Shown here piece after piece: positions 43,609-54,567 of a DNA stretch of 64,000 bases (within the stretch, counting starts at the first letter, position 1; the number at the start of each line of letters is the position of its first letter). A program made the position numbers and the translations under genes. Under the pieces are notes generated by a model. The model was not told the origin of the DNA. It made no database searches and was given only the letters and a program-made list of their open reading frames with translations. Source of the DNA: Symbiodinium natans (taxonomy: Eukaryota > Sar > Dinophyceae > Suessiales > Symbiodiniaceae); contig CAJNDS010002585.1 in assembly GCA_905221605.1 (NCBI GenBank), positions 186,001 through 250,000 on the forward strand, written 5' to 3'.

Positions 43609-46006
43609 TTTAAAATAGAAGAAAATCCTTAAAATCCGTAAAAAATAAAATCCGAGGCGCCGAATTTGGTTTTAGGAGAAGCAAATTTGGTTTTAGGAGA
43701 AGCCCCAAACGATTTAAATTTTTAAAAATCCTTAAAATCCATAAAAAAACAAAATCAAAATAATGTATTTTTTAAGGATTTTAAGGATTTTATTCGATTT
43801 TAAAATGCATAAAATCCTTAAAAAATAAATTCGGCTTCTGATTTTATTTTTTAAGGATTTTATGCATTTTAAAATAGAAGAAAATCCTTAAAATCCGTAA
43901 AAAACAAAATCCGAGGCGCCGAATTTGGTTTTAGGAGAAGCCCCAAACGATTTAAATTTTTAAAAATCCTTAAAACCCATAAAAAATAAAATCAAAATAT
44001 TTATTTTTTAAGGATTTTAAGGATTTTATTCGATGTTAAAATGCATAAAATCCTTAAAAAATAAATTCGGCCTCTGATTTTATTTTTTAAGGATTTTATG
44101 CATTTTGAAATAGAAGAAAATCCTTAAAATCCTTAAAAAATAAAATCCGAGGCCGAATTTGGTTTTAGGAGAAGCCCCAAACGATTTAAATTTTTAAAAA
44201 TCCTTAAAATCCATAAAAAAATAAAATCAAAATAATTTATTTTTTAAGGATTTTAAGGATTTTATTCGATTTTAAAATGCATAAAATCCTTAAAAAATAA
44301 ATTCGGCCTCTGATATTATTTTTTTAAGGATTTTATGCATTTTAAAATAGAAGAAAATCCTTAAAAACCTTAAAAAATAAAATCCGAGGCCGAATTTGGT
44401 TTTAGGAGAAGCCCCAAACGATTTAAATTTTTAAAAATCCTTAAAATCCATAAAAAATAAAATCAAAATAATTTATTTTTTAAGGATTTTAAGGATTTTA
44501 TTCGATTTTAAAATGCATAAAATCCTTAAAAAATAAATTCGGCCTCTGATTTTATTAAGGATTTTATGCATTTTAAAATAGAAGAAAATCCTTAAAATCC
44601 TTAAAAAATAAAATCCGAGGCCGAATTTGGTTTTAGGAGAAGCCCCAAACGATTTAAATTTTTAAAAATCCTTAAAATCCATAAAAAATAAAATCAAAAT
44701 AATTTATTTTTTAAGGATTTTAAGGATTTTATTCGATTTTAAAATGCATAAAACCCTTAAAAAATAAATTCGGCCTCTGATTTTATTTTTTAAGGATTTT
44801 AAGGATTTTCTTCTATTTTAAAATGCATAAAATCCTTAAAAAATAAAAAATAATATCAGAGGCCGAATTTATTTTTTAAGGATTTTATGCATTTTAAAAT
44901 CGAATAAAATCCTTAAAAGCCTTAAAAAATAAATTATTTTGATTTTATTTTTTATGGATTTTAAGGATTTTTAAAAATTTAAATCGTTTGGGGCTTCTCC
45001 TAAAACCAAATTCGGCCTCGGATTTTATTTTTTAAGGATTTTAAGGATTTTCTTCTATTTTAAAATGCATAAAATCCTTAAAAAAAAATCAGAGGCCGAA
45101 TTTATTTTTTAAGGATTTTATGCATTTTAAAATCGAATAAAATCCTTAAAATCCTTAAAAAATAAATTATTTTGATTTTATTTTTTATGGATTTTAAGGG
45201 TTTTTAAAAATTTAAATCGTTTGGGGCTTCTCCTAAAACCAAATTCGGCCTCGGATTTTATTTTTTAAGGATTTTAAGGATTTTCTTCTATTTTAAAATG
45301 CATAAAATCCTTAAAAAAAAAATCAGAGGCCGAATTTATTTTTTAAGGATTTTATGCATTTTAAAATCGAATAAAATCCTTAAAATCCTTAAAAATAAAT
45401 TATTTTGATTTTATTTTTTATGGATTTTAAGGATTTTTAAAAATTTAAATCGTTTGGGGCTTCTCCTAAAACCAAATTCGGCCTCGGATTTTATTTTTTA
45501 AGGATTTTAAGGATTTTCTTCTATTTTAAAATGCATAAAATCCTTAAAAAAATAAAATCAGAGGCCGAATTTATTTTTTAAGGATTTTATGCATTTTAAA
45601 ATCGAATAAAATCCTTAAAATCCTTAAAAAAGTAAATTATTTTGATTTTATTTTTTATGGATTTTAAGGATTTTTAAAAATTTAAATCGTTTGGGGCTTC
45701 TCCTAAAACCAAATTCGGCCTCGGATTTTATTTTTTAAGGATTTTAAGGATTTTCTTCTATTTTAAAATGCATAAAATCCTTAAAAAAATAATATCAGAG
45801 GCCGAATTTATTTTTTAAGGATTTTATGCATTTTAAAATCGAATAAAATCCTTAAAATCCTTAAAAAATAAATTATTTTGATTTTATTTTTTTATGGATT
45901 TTAAGGATTTTTAAAAATTTAAATCGTTTGGGGCTTCTCCTAAAACCAAATTCGGCGCCTCGGATTTTGTTTTTTACGGATTTTAAGGATTTTCTTCTAT
46001 TTTAAA
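43609..46006. repeat. Giant AT-rich palindrome of ~235-bp units (5 + 5)
   Basis: Five direct units carrying GGTTTTAGGAGAAGCCCC begin at 43689, 43927, 44161, 44398 and 44629. Five inverted copies of that core lie at 44985, 45219, 45451, 45689 and 45925. The axis of symmetry is near 44818, inside ATTTTAAAAT. Each unit also contains AAGGATTTTAAGGATTTTAT and GCATAAAATCCTTAAAAAAT, themselves inverted relatives, so there is palindromy within palindromy. Special variants (GGCGCC and CCGTAAAAAACAAAATCC) occur only at the outer ends of both arms. No coding potential. Confidence 0.95.
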
Positions 46007-46018
46007 TCAAGCTCCTAG

Positions 46019-46400
46019 GCGCCTAAGCGCCTACTTCTTCAACCCTTAAAACCTTAAACCAGTTCCTAAGCTACCCCCTGCACTAGTAGATCCTTAAACC
46101 CTAAGCTCCAAAGCTCCTAAGCTCCTCGGCGCCTACCCCCTAAACCCCTAAACCCCTAGCCTAAACCCTTAAACCCTAAACCCTAAGCTCCTGAGGTCCT
46201 AAGCACCTAAGTGCCTACCCCCTAAATCCTTAAACCCTCCTAAGCTCCTAAGCTCCTAAGCGCCTAAGCGCCTACCCTTAAACCTTAAATCAAACCCTAT
46301 ACTCCTAGGCTCCGAAATCCTTAAACCTAAACCCTAAACCCTAAACCCTAAGCTCCTAAGCTCCTAAGAGCCTCAGCGCCTACCCCCTAACCCTGAGACC
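46019..46400 (+). repeat. Degenerate CCTAAA / GCTCCTAAGC region
   Basis: Mixed units of CCTTAAACCCTAAA and CTAAGCTCCTAAGCGCCTA. It looks like telomere-type repeat that has diverged and been re-amplified with an AAGCTCCT insertion. Confidence 0.75.
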
Positions 46401-46499
46401 CCGGGACCCCTTTTTAAATTTGAAAAATCCTTGCCTTCTTCTACGCTGAAATTTTCTAGGTTTTAAGGATGTTAAGAGATTTTAATATTTAAAAGGAGC

Positions 46500-46820
46500 T
46501 TTCGTTTTTGAGGTTGAGGGCACGCTAGGGCTGACAAAAACCCTATGCTAGGGTTTACAAAAAATTAAAACCCTTTCGCTTGAACGTGTTTACAAACACA
46601 CCTTCGTTTTCGAGGATGGGGGCACACCCAGGCTTACAAAAATCCCGTCGTTTTTGAAGTTTAGGACACACTAGGGTTTACGCAAAAATGCAGGCGCACC
46701 AGGTTGATAAACAAACCTTTCGTTTTTTGATGTTGAGGACATATCAAGGTTCAAATCGAACCTTTTCGTTAAAGCAATGATGGTGCTTTAAGGTTTTGCA
46801 AAACAACAACGTTCCTTAAC
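46500..46820. repeat. Degenerate ~44-bp tandem units
   Basis: Repeated segments beginning TTCGTTTT(T/C)GA and ending CACACTAGGGTTTACAAAAA occur about every 44 bp (46501, 46606, 46648, 46727), with substitutions. The last three are copied again at 48632-48860 by the larger tandem duplication. Confidence 0.65.
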
Positions 46821-47158
46821 GTTGTTGCAGTCTTACTTTTTCAATGCTTCAAGATCTTTACCAGGCTACAAGAAGTGCATTTTTGTAAACAAATCGTATG
46901 ATTGAGGTCTCTGGTCTCCACCCTACAGTTTAATATTTGCGGTAACCATAACTAAAACTGTTTGCATCGTTCAGTTACAGTGATTGCGCCCAATGTGATA
47001 TCTTGAGCCTCCCAAATATTATGAAAAAATGAAGACCTGAATTCAAAATACTATAAAAAATGAAGACCTGAATTCAATTATTCAAAATGTTCAAATTATG
47101 GGCTCTCTAAAAGACTTAACACCCTTTAAATAGCTCAGTGTGGTTCTTTTATTCATCG

Positions 47159-47345
47159 TATCTCTCTCCATCTTTTTCTCTTTCGCTCTCGCTTTCTCTC
47201 TGTCTCTCCCTCTCTCGCTCTCTCTCTCGCTCTCTCTCTCTGTCTCTGTCTCTCTCTGTCTCTCTCCTTCTCTGCCTCCTTCCCTCCTTCCTGCCATCAT
47301 TCCTTTCTCTTCCCCTCTTCCTTCTTCTTGTTCTTTCCTCTTTCC
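47159..47345 (+). repeat. CT-rich microsatellite tract, copy 1
   Basis: TCTC/CTGTCT dinucleotide-type sequence. It produces apparent Ser/Leu-rich and Arg/Glu-rich open frames on the two strands. The equivalent in copy 2 is at about 49212-49400. Confidence 0.9.
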
Positions 47346-49211
47346 TCCTCGCCCCTCCCGTTTTTTACTTGCCATTCAACATCCTTCAAGAAGTGTCCCC
47401 TTTTGCCCTTTCGCAGTCTTCTCTCAAACCCCTGGGAGGCCCTTTCAGGGAGCCCCTTCAAGGAACCCGAAAACGGCGGGGCCCTGGTGGATATTGAAAG
47501 AAGCAGATTCGCAGAAGGAGGGAAGGAGAACGACAGACACGGAGCAAGAGATAGAGAAACAGAAAAAGGAGAGAGAAGCAACTGTCCTCTCCAAGCTGTT
47601 TTCAGAGTGGCCCCAAAGACTGGGGTGGGCGTGAGTTCGCCCCTTGCCACTCGAAAGCCTCCCTTTCTTGAAAGAAACAAGAGGCAGGAACCCCTTCTGT
47701 CAAAGAATCCGTGTCAGAAGACAAAAGGATACTGCGATAGCCCCTCATTCGTATTTTAATTCCTCCCAAATGCTTTCGGCTCTTTTGCTTGATAGATGAG
47801 TGGGTCCGTCCGCTCCGATTGAAATGAGAGAGTTTATTTTCTTAGAATGAACCGTTCCGTGTATTCTTAATCAGAGGTAGCCCTGCCTATGTTGAATACA
47901 GATGAGGGCGTTGTTCTGAAAGGCCCTCCTGTTCTAAGGAACACCGTGAACGATAGAACCCTTCATTTGAAAAGGAATCAACGAGTCCATCCAGTATTTC
48001 AATAAATGACAGGATTTCGTTGTTCTTCGGAATGCTATTGTCTTTAAGAAGCTTTCTCTCTCCTTCCTTTCGTTTTCGCTCTTCGTGCGCCCGCTTTCTG
48101 CACTCTCCCTTTCTTGTGTCCCTTTTGCGGCCCTTTCTTCCTCTGTTCCTTTTGTCATTAAGTAGGGGGGGGGTAGAAGAAGGGCAAGGTTAAGCAAGGA
48201 GAATGAAGGGAATGATATGATGGAAGGAGGACTTCTCCAGCTCCTCGTAACTACTTCTCTACATGTCTCTGTGTGGTTTTTCTTCTTGGCAATATGGGGG
48301 CTCTTGGAGGCCCCTGGGAGACGCTCTCTGAAGGCCGCCCGAAACTCTTGGGGCGGCTCAGAGGGGTCTGGAGTGTGTGGAAAGAGGCAGTGCGGGACCA
48401 TGTCCAGAACAGGACCCATCGTTTGTACAGGGTCCGCCTCGTAAAGTCAGAAAGGATGAGCAATTGAACAGAAAACGCCGGGGAGCACCGGAGTGAGAGA
48501 GATGGAGACAGATAGAGAAGCAAAGAGAAGGAGACAACAATTAGGGAGAAGAGGAAGAAGGAAGACAGTGGAAGAGCGACAGATAGGGGAACAGGGTGAA
48601 GGAAACAAAAACAATGAAGGAGAGGAAGAAGTTCGCTTGAACGTGTTTACAAACACACCTTCGTTTTCGAGGATGGGGGCACACCCAGGCTTACAAAAAT
48701 CCCGTCGTTTTTGAAGTTTAGGACACACTAGGGTTTACGCAAAAATGCAGGCGCACCAGGTTGATAAACAAACCTTTCGTTTTGTGATGTTGAGGACATA
48801 TCAAGGTTCAAATCGAACCTTTTCGTTAAAGCAATGATGGTGCTTTAAGGTTTTGCAAAACAACAACGTTCCTTAACGTTGTTGCAGTCTTACTTTTTCA
48901 ATGCTTCAAGATCTTTACCAGGCTACAAGAAGTGCATTTTTGTAAACAAATCGTATGATTGAGGTCTCTGGTCTCCACCCTACAGTTTAATATTTTGCGG
49001 TAACCATAACTAAAACTGTTTGCATCGTTCAGTTACAGTGATTGCGCCCAATGTGATATCTTGAGCCTCCCAAATATTATGAAAAAAAGAAGACCTGAAT
49101 TCTAAATACTATAAAAAATGAAGACCTGAATTCAATTATTCAAAATGTTCAAATTATGGGCTCTCTAAAAGACTTAACACCCTTTAAATAGCTCAGTGTG
49201 GTTCTTTTATT

Positions 49212-49267
49212 AATCGTATCTCTCTCCATCTTTTTCTCTTTCGCTCTCGCTTTCTCTCTGTCTCTCC

Positions 49268-49313
<46 letters not shown>

Positions 49314-49400
49314 CCCTCTCTCTTCTCTTTGTCTCTGTCTCTCTCTGTCTCTCTCCTTCTCTGCCTCCTTCCCTCCTTCCTGCCAGCATTCCTTTCTCTT
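49212..49400 (+). repeat. CT-rich microsatellite tract, copy 2
   Basis: Same position within the second 2.06-kb copy, with an expanded perfect (CT)n core. The expansion is the main visible difference between the copies. Confidence 0.9.
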
Positions 49401-50533
49401 CCCCTCTTCCTTCTTCTTGTTCTTTCCTCTTTCCTCCTCGCCCCTCCCGTTTTTTACTTGCCATTCAACATCCTTCAAGAAGTGTCCCCTTTTGCCCTTT
49501 CGCAGTCTTCTCTCAAACCCCTGGGAGGCCCTTTCAGGGAGCCCCTTCAAGGAACCCGAAAACGGCGGGGCCCTGGTGGATATTGAAAGAAGCAGATTCG
49601 CAGAAGGAGGGAAGGAGAACGACAGACACGGCGCAAGAGATAGAGCAACAGAAAAAGGAGAGAGAAGCAACTGTCCTCTCCAAGCTGTTTTCAGAGTGGC
49701 CCCAAAGACCGGGGTGGGCGTGAGTTCGCCCCTTGCCACTCGAAAGCCTCCCTTTCTTGAAACAAACAACAGGCAGGAACCCCTTCTGTCAAAGAACCCG
49801 TGTCAGAAGACAAAAGGATACTGCGATAGCCCCTCATTCGTATTTTAACTCCTCCCAAATGCTTTCGGCTCTTTTCTTGATAGATGAGTGGGTCCGTCCG
49901 CTCCGATTGAAATGAGAGAGTTTACTTTCTTAGAATGAACCCTTCCGTGTATTCTTAAACAGAGGTAGCCCTGCCTATGTTGAATACAGATGAGGGCGTT
50001 GTCCTGAAAGGCCCTCCTGTTCTAATCAACACCATGAACGATAGAACCCTTCATTTGAAAAGGAATCAACGAGTCCATCCAGTATTTCAATAAATGACAG
50101 GATTTCGCTGTTCTTCGGAATGCTATTGTCTTTAAGAAGCTTTCTTTCTCCTTCCTTTCGTTTTCCCTCTTCGTGCGCCCGCTTTCTGCACTCGCCCTTT
50201 CTTGTGTCCCTTTTGCGGCCCTTTCTTCCTCTGTTCCTTTCGTCATTAAGTAGGGGAGGGGGGGGGGGTAGAAGAAGGGCAAGGTTAAGCAAGGAGAATG
50301 AAGGGAATGATATGATGGAAGGAGGACTTCTCCTGCTCCTCGTAACTACTTCTTTACATGTCTCTGTGGTCTTTTCTCTGGTTTTTCTTCTTGGCAATAT
50401 GGGGGCTCTTGGAGGCCCCTGGGAGACGCTCTCTGAAGGCCGCTTGAAACTCTTGAGGGCGGCTCAGGGGTTTGGAGTGTGTGGAAAGAGGCAGTGTGGG
50501 ACCATGTCCAGAACAGGACCCATCGTTTGTACA

Positions 50534-51393
50534 GGGTCCGCCTCGTAAAGTCAGAAAGGATGAGCAATTGAACAGAAAACGCCGGGGAGCACCGGAGTGA
50601 GAGAGATGGAGACATTTAGAGAAGCAAAGAGAAGGAGACAACAATTAGGGAGAAGAGGAAGAAGGAAGACAGTGGAAGAGCGACAGATAGGGGAACAGGG
50701 TGAAGGAAACAAAAACAATGAAGGAGAGGAAGAAGGAAGCGATGGTGAAACGAGGGCCGCTTGGAGAACAAAAAGGGGTCAAGCAGGACACTTGTTTTTG
50801 TTATCCACTGTTCCTTTTCCTCACCCCTTACACTTATGTCCCGAGCATTGCTCACGCCTTTCTTCCACGGTCTTTGTCCTTCATTTCTCCTCTCTATCTC
50901 TCTATCTTCCCTCTAGCTCTCCTTCCTTTCTTTTCCATGTTCGTTCTCCTCCTTGACCCCGCTCTCGCTTTTCTCGTGTCCAGCCCATGAGCCTTTCCTC
51001 TTCTGTTCCTTTTGCCATTAAGTGGGGGGATAGAAAAGGCAAGGTTAAGCAAGGAGAATGAAGGGCATTATAAGATTGCGGACTATGGTCTGTCTCTTTC
51101 TGCGAGGAAAGGAAGAGGTGAGGGGAGGGGAGGAGAGGCAATGTCTCATGTCGAGCTGGGAGGGAGGGTTGGATGCTACTGGAAGCTCTAGCCTCTAAAG
51201 GCCCCTGCATTCGGGAGGCCCCTGAGATATAGCAACGTTGGGATGGGATAGGGTATCTCTCGCTTCCTCTTCTGAGCCATGTTTCCTCACCCCGACGGCG
51301 GAGTCCTCCACGTGGGCGAGGGAAGGGACTCAGCTAGGGGTAAGGTAGTGCCCCTACTGAGACCAATTCCATACCCTGAGGGGTGTCACCTTT
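50534..51393. repeat. 860-bp duplicated block, copy 2 of 3
   Basis: It begins GGGTCCGCCTCGTAAAGTC and ends GGGGTGTCACCTTT. A near-identical block lies at 52967-53825 (859 bp), and its first 200 bp also occur at 48430-48631. Differences are few single bases and one small block near 50820. It contains GA-rich then CT-rich halves; no recognised gene. Confidence 0.9.
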
Positions 51394-51977
51394 CTTCGGT
51401 TCAGCAAATCTCTCACGAAGTCCTCCTGGTTGAGAAAGAAGCTGCCATTTCGATACCAGATTTGGACACCCAAAAACTTCAGGAATCCATCACCACAGCC
51501 TGGACCACAGAACTCGTGTTCAGAAGTTTTCCACTCCTTCCTGATCTGTTCCAAGGCTTCCCGGAGCACTGTCATAGTCCCAGCCATCAAAAAATCATCC
51601 ACGTAAAGACCCATTGTCCCTACCAACTTGCTTGCACCTTCCGGCTTCTCTTGCGCCATAATAAGGAACAGACTTGGGTCTGCATTGGACCTCTGAAAGC
51701 TCATTGCTTGTCCATCCTTCGACACCCAAGACATACCTTGAAGACGTTGGTCTCGCCACTCCACCCATGCTGCAGGACTTTCGGCCAAACCGTACAAGGC
51801 CTTTCTCACAATCCACCGCTCCTCCTTTGTGCAAAGACCCAATTTCACCGCCGCCCTTGGGGGCTGCACCACCACCAGACGCCCTTCTCTTTGCGCCCTA
51901 TTCATCGGCGCCGTCAGAAAAGCTTTGGAAATGTCTAAGCCAGCGATGATCCACACCATATATGCTGCGTGCCTCAC
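51354..51977 (-). pseudogene. Truncated Ty1/copia reverse transcriptase fragment
   Basis: The minus-strand frame of about 207 codons contains the copia RT signatures LDISKAFLTAP, ALYGLAESPAAWVEWRD, GLYVDDFLMAG (the catalytic Y-V-D-D) and FLGVQIWYRNGSFFLNQED. The N-terminal part of RT, the integrase, RNase H and LTRs are absent. The 3' end runs into the duplicated 860-bp block and stops there. It is of a different lineage from the intact element at 56.8-62.5 kb, whose RT carries H-G-D-D in place of Y-V-D-D. Likely a dead insertion remnant. Confidence 0.85.
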
Positions 51978-52254
51978 CTGACACCTGAATGTAGTTGAAT
52001 CTAAACCTGGAGCGTACAGCGAGTGACGACTGAGGGACCTCGGCCCTTCATCTTAATTCTGTAGCTGCCGTTGACTTGCGTTTGGGTTATAACCCAGAAT
52101 ATATGTTGTTGCTAAGTCATTTATAAGTCGTGCTCGTGGGAACGTGGAATTTCGTCCGTGGTACCATATAAGTGGACTTAGCTAAGTCCTAGCTAACTGG
52201 TTCGCGGCAGACTTTCTATTCAATGAGTGCGCTGTTCTGTTTGTCGGGCCTCTC

Positions 52255-52545
52255 GACATGTCGTGGGCGTGTCGTGGGCATGTCGTGGCCGTGTCGTGGG
52301 CGTGTCGTTGTTCTGGGGCCCTGTCGCGTGCATGTCGTGGCCGTGTCGTGGCCGTGTCGTGGCCGTGTCGCGGCCGTGTCGCGGGGGGCCTGGCACTTTG
52401 CCACGGGGCTGCGTCATGGGCGTGTCGTGGGCATGTCGTGGGCATGTCGTGGCCGTGTCGTGGCCGTGTCGTTGCTCTGGGGCCGCGTCGTGGGAATGTC
52501 GTGGCCGTGTCGTGGCCGTCTAGTGCTCGCGTCGTGGTCGTGCCC
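52255..52545 (+). repeat. 12-bp satellite (GTGTCGTGGCCG)
   Basis: About twenty-four units of a 12-bp repeat with two main variants, GTGTCGTGGCCG and GTGTCGTGGGCAT-like, interrupted by GTTGTTCTGGGGCC-type spacers. Because 12 is divisible by three, all forward frames stay open and give repeats such as CRGRVVAVSWP, which are not evidence of a gene. Confidence 0.95.
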
Positions 52546-52653
52546 GGGTGGCAGACTTAGCTCGGAGTTGTAACTCCAGTTGCATAAGTCCGTAAGTCCG
52601 CTTGTTAGCTAACCGATTTTATAAGCCGGACAAGCCCCGCCCGCCAACATAGT

Positions 52654-52967
52654 AGTCGCCAAACCAAACACCTGACCTGTCCTGTCCATTTTTCCTCATT
52701 TCTTCCTTGTTCCATCCTTTCTCACTCGATTTCGCCCCCCCCCCCTTCCCTCGCCTTGTTCCATGCCCTGTCCACATCCTTCTCAAACGAGAAAGCAAGA
52801 GAACGATGAGAAGGAGAGGTGAGAGGGACGAAAAAGACAAGGAAATGAAGATTTCGCCCTGCCCTCTCTGTCACTTTTCTCATCCGCTTTCACCCCTTCC
52901 CTCTCATCACTCCATGCTCTATGCTAAGAAAGGAATAGGAGAGGAAGAGAGGAGTGGGAGGAAGAAG
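52654..52967. repeat. 313-bp direct repeat, left copy
   Basis: It begins AGTCGCCAAACCAAACACC and ends GGAGTGGGAGGAAGAAG. The right copy is at 54568-54879. The pair brackets the 860-bp block copy 3 plus 740 bp of unique DNA, an LTR-like layout, but the ends are not TG...CA. Confidence 0.9.
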
Positions 52968-53825
52968 GGTCCGCCTCGTAAAGTCAGAAAGGATGAGCAA
53001 TTGAACAGAAAACGCCGGGGAGCACCGGAGTGAGAGAGATGGAGACAGATAGAGAAGCAAAGAGAAGGAGACAACAATTAGGGAGAAGAGGAAGAAGGAA
53101 GACAGTGGAAGAGCGACAGATAGGGGAACAGGGTGAAGGAAACAAAAACAATGAAGGAGAGGAAGAAGGAAGCGATGGTGAAAAGAGGGCCGCTTGGAGA
53201 ACAAAAAGGGGTCAAGCAGGACACTTGTTTTTGTTATCCACTGTTCCTTTTCCCATTTTTTACACTTATGTCCCGAGCATTGCTCACGCCTTTCTTCCAC
53301 GGTCTTTGTCCTTCATTTCTCCTCTCTATCTCTCTATCTTCCCTCTAGCTCTCCTTCCTTTCTTTTCCATGTTCGTTCTCCTCCTTGACCCCGCTCTCGC
53401 TTTTCTCGTGTCCAGCCCATGAGCCTTTCCTCTTCTGTTCCTTTTGCCATTAAGTAGGGAGATAGAAAAGGCAAGCTTAAGCAAGGAGAATGAAGGGCAT
53501 TATAAGATTGCGGACTATGGTCTGTCTCTTTCTGCGAGGAAAGGAAGAGGTGAGGGGAGGGGAGGAGAGGCAATGTCTCATGTCGAGCTGGGAGGGAGGG
53601 TTGGATGCTACTGGAAGCTCTAGCCTCTAGAGGCCCCTGCATTCGGGAGGCCCCTGAGATATAGCAACATTGGGATGGGATAGGGTATCTCTCGCTTCCT
53701 CTTCTGAGCCATGTTTCCTCACCCCGACGGCGGAGTCCTCCACGTGGGCGAGGGAAGGGACTCAGCTAGGGGTAAGGTAGTGCCCCTACTGAGACCAACT
53801 CCATACCCTGAGGGGTGTCACCTTT
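52967..53825. repeat. 860-bp duplicated block, copy 3 of 3
   Basis: Near-identical to 50534-51393. It abuts the left 313-bp repeat on one side and a unique segment on the other, diverging immediately after CACCTTT. Confidence 0.9.
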
Positions 53826-53858
53826 GTCACTTTGGTTGGTTACAGTTTGGTGGGCCTT

Positions 53859-54338
53859 TTATACTGATGGGGTGAGAGTGCCGCCAATTCTCTTAACGGC
53901 ATCCGCACTCTTGCGGTCTTGCTCCACTGGTCCCGTGCCATTGGGTTTCTTTGTTCGGGGGAAGGTGTTGGGGGGGGTGCTCATGGAGTGCCTTCGCCGC
54001 CTTCTCTCGAAGCGGTGTCGTGTCGGGAAGCTTCCTGGGTGGGCTGTCGGACGAAGATACTCTCGGTCAAGTTCTTCTCGAGGTTTTTGCGGTAACTTCA
54101 CACCCAGAGTACCCTCACTCGCTTGTTCACATGCTGTTGCGAGTGTGTCGTCGTTTTCAGCCGGTTCGGAATCGGCGAAATCGGGCCTGTTGACAGCTTC
54201 TACGAAAAAGGCGGGTTCGTGGCGGGGGGGGGCGTCGATACGTCGTGGTCGGATTTTGCCTGTCAAGGGATTGGCTGGCACGACTAGCCGAAGGGTGCAG
54301 GGGGACACGATCCCCTTGTGGCGGTGTTTTGGCCACAT
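53859..54338 (-). CDS. Hypothetical 160-codon frame, possibly transposon-derived
   Basis: A minus-strand frame (contains TLRLVVPANPLTGKIRPRR and PAFFVEAVNRPDFADSEP) lies in the unique segment between the 860-bp block and the right 313-bp repeat. It is hydrophilic, proline- and arginine-rich and more protein-like than the opposing plus-strand frame (53815-54435). It is in the same orientation as the RT fragment at 51354-51977 and may be another piece of a retroelement polyprotein. No motif recognised. Confidence 0.3.
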   Translation of the reverse strand: MWPKHRHKGIVSPCTLRLVVPANPLTGKIRPRRIDAPPRHEPAFFVEAVNRPDFADSEPAENDDTLATACEQASEGTLGVKLPQKPREELDREYLRPTAHPGSFPTRHRFERRRRRHSMSTPPNTFPRTKKPNGTGPVEQDRKSADAVKRIGGTLTPSV

Positions 54339-54567
54339 GCCAACACCAATGGCAAGCCCGACCCCCCCTTGCTATGTTTCTGCTTTTTTGCCTGTTCGAC
54401 AAGGGATGTGCCGGGACCTCTGTAGATCGATTTGACCGTAGGCGAACACTCGCTACGGATGCATTTTTGTTGTTTTTTTTCAGATGGGTGAGCGGGAGGT
54501 GGGCGATTTGGATTTGCTTTTTCTCTTTGGTTTGGGCTTGTCGCTCTGCTGGTCCAGGTACGTGCAA

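Larger units (their letters stand above)
46575..50734. repeat. Tandem duplication of a ~2.06-kb block
   Basis: Copy 1 (46575-48631) and copy 2 (48632-50734) start with TTCGCTTGAACGTGTTTACA and end with AATGAAGGAGAGGAAGAA. Only scattered substitutions and small indels are seen, plus a longer CT microsatellite in copy 2. The junction is clean: copy 1's AAGAAG runs straight into copy 2's TTCGCTTG. Neither copy has a coding frame with recognisable motifs; the long frames are CT/GA-rich low complexity on both strands. Confidence 0.9.

Noticed and set aside
47091-50956. Long open frames rich in Ser/Leu or Arg/Glu around 47.1-51 kb
   Set aside because: They follow CT/GA microsatellite and purine-rich tracts, exist on both strands at once and carry no motif.
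52182-52573. Open frames with repeating CRGRVVAVSW peptide
   Set aside because: Explained by a 12-bp satellite whose period keeps every frame open.
53815-54435. 206-codon plus-strand frame
   Set aside because: It is antisense to a more protein-like minus-strand frame and has a biased Ser/Arg/Gly composition.
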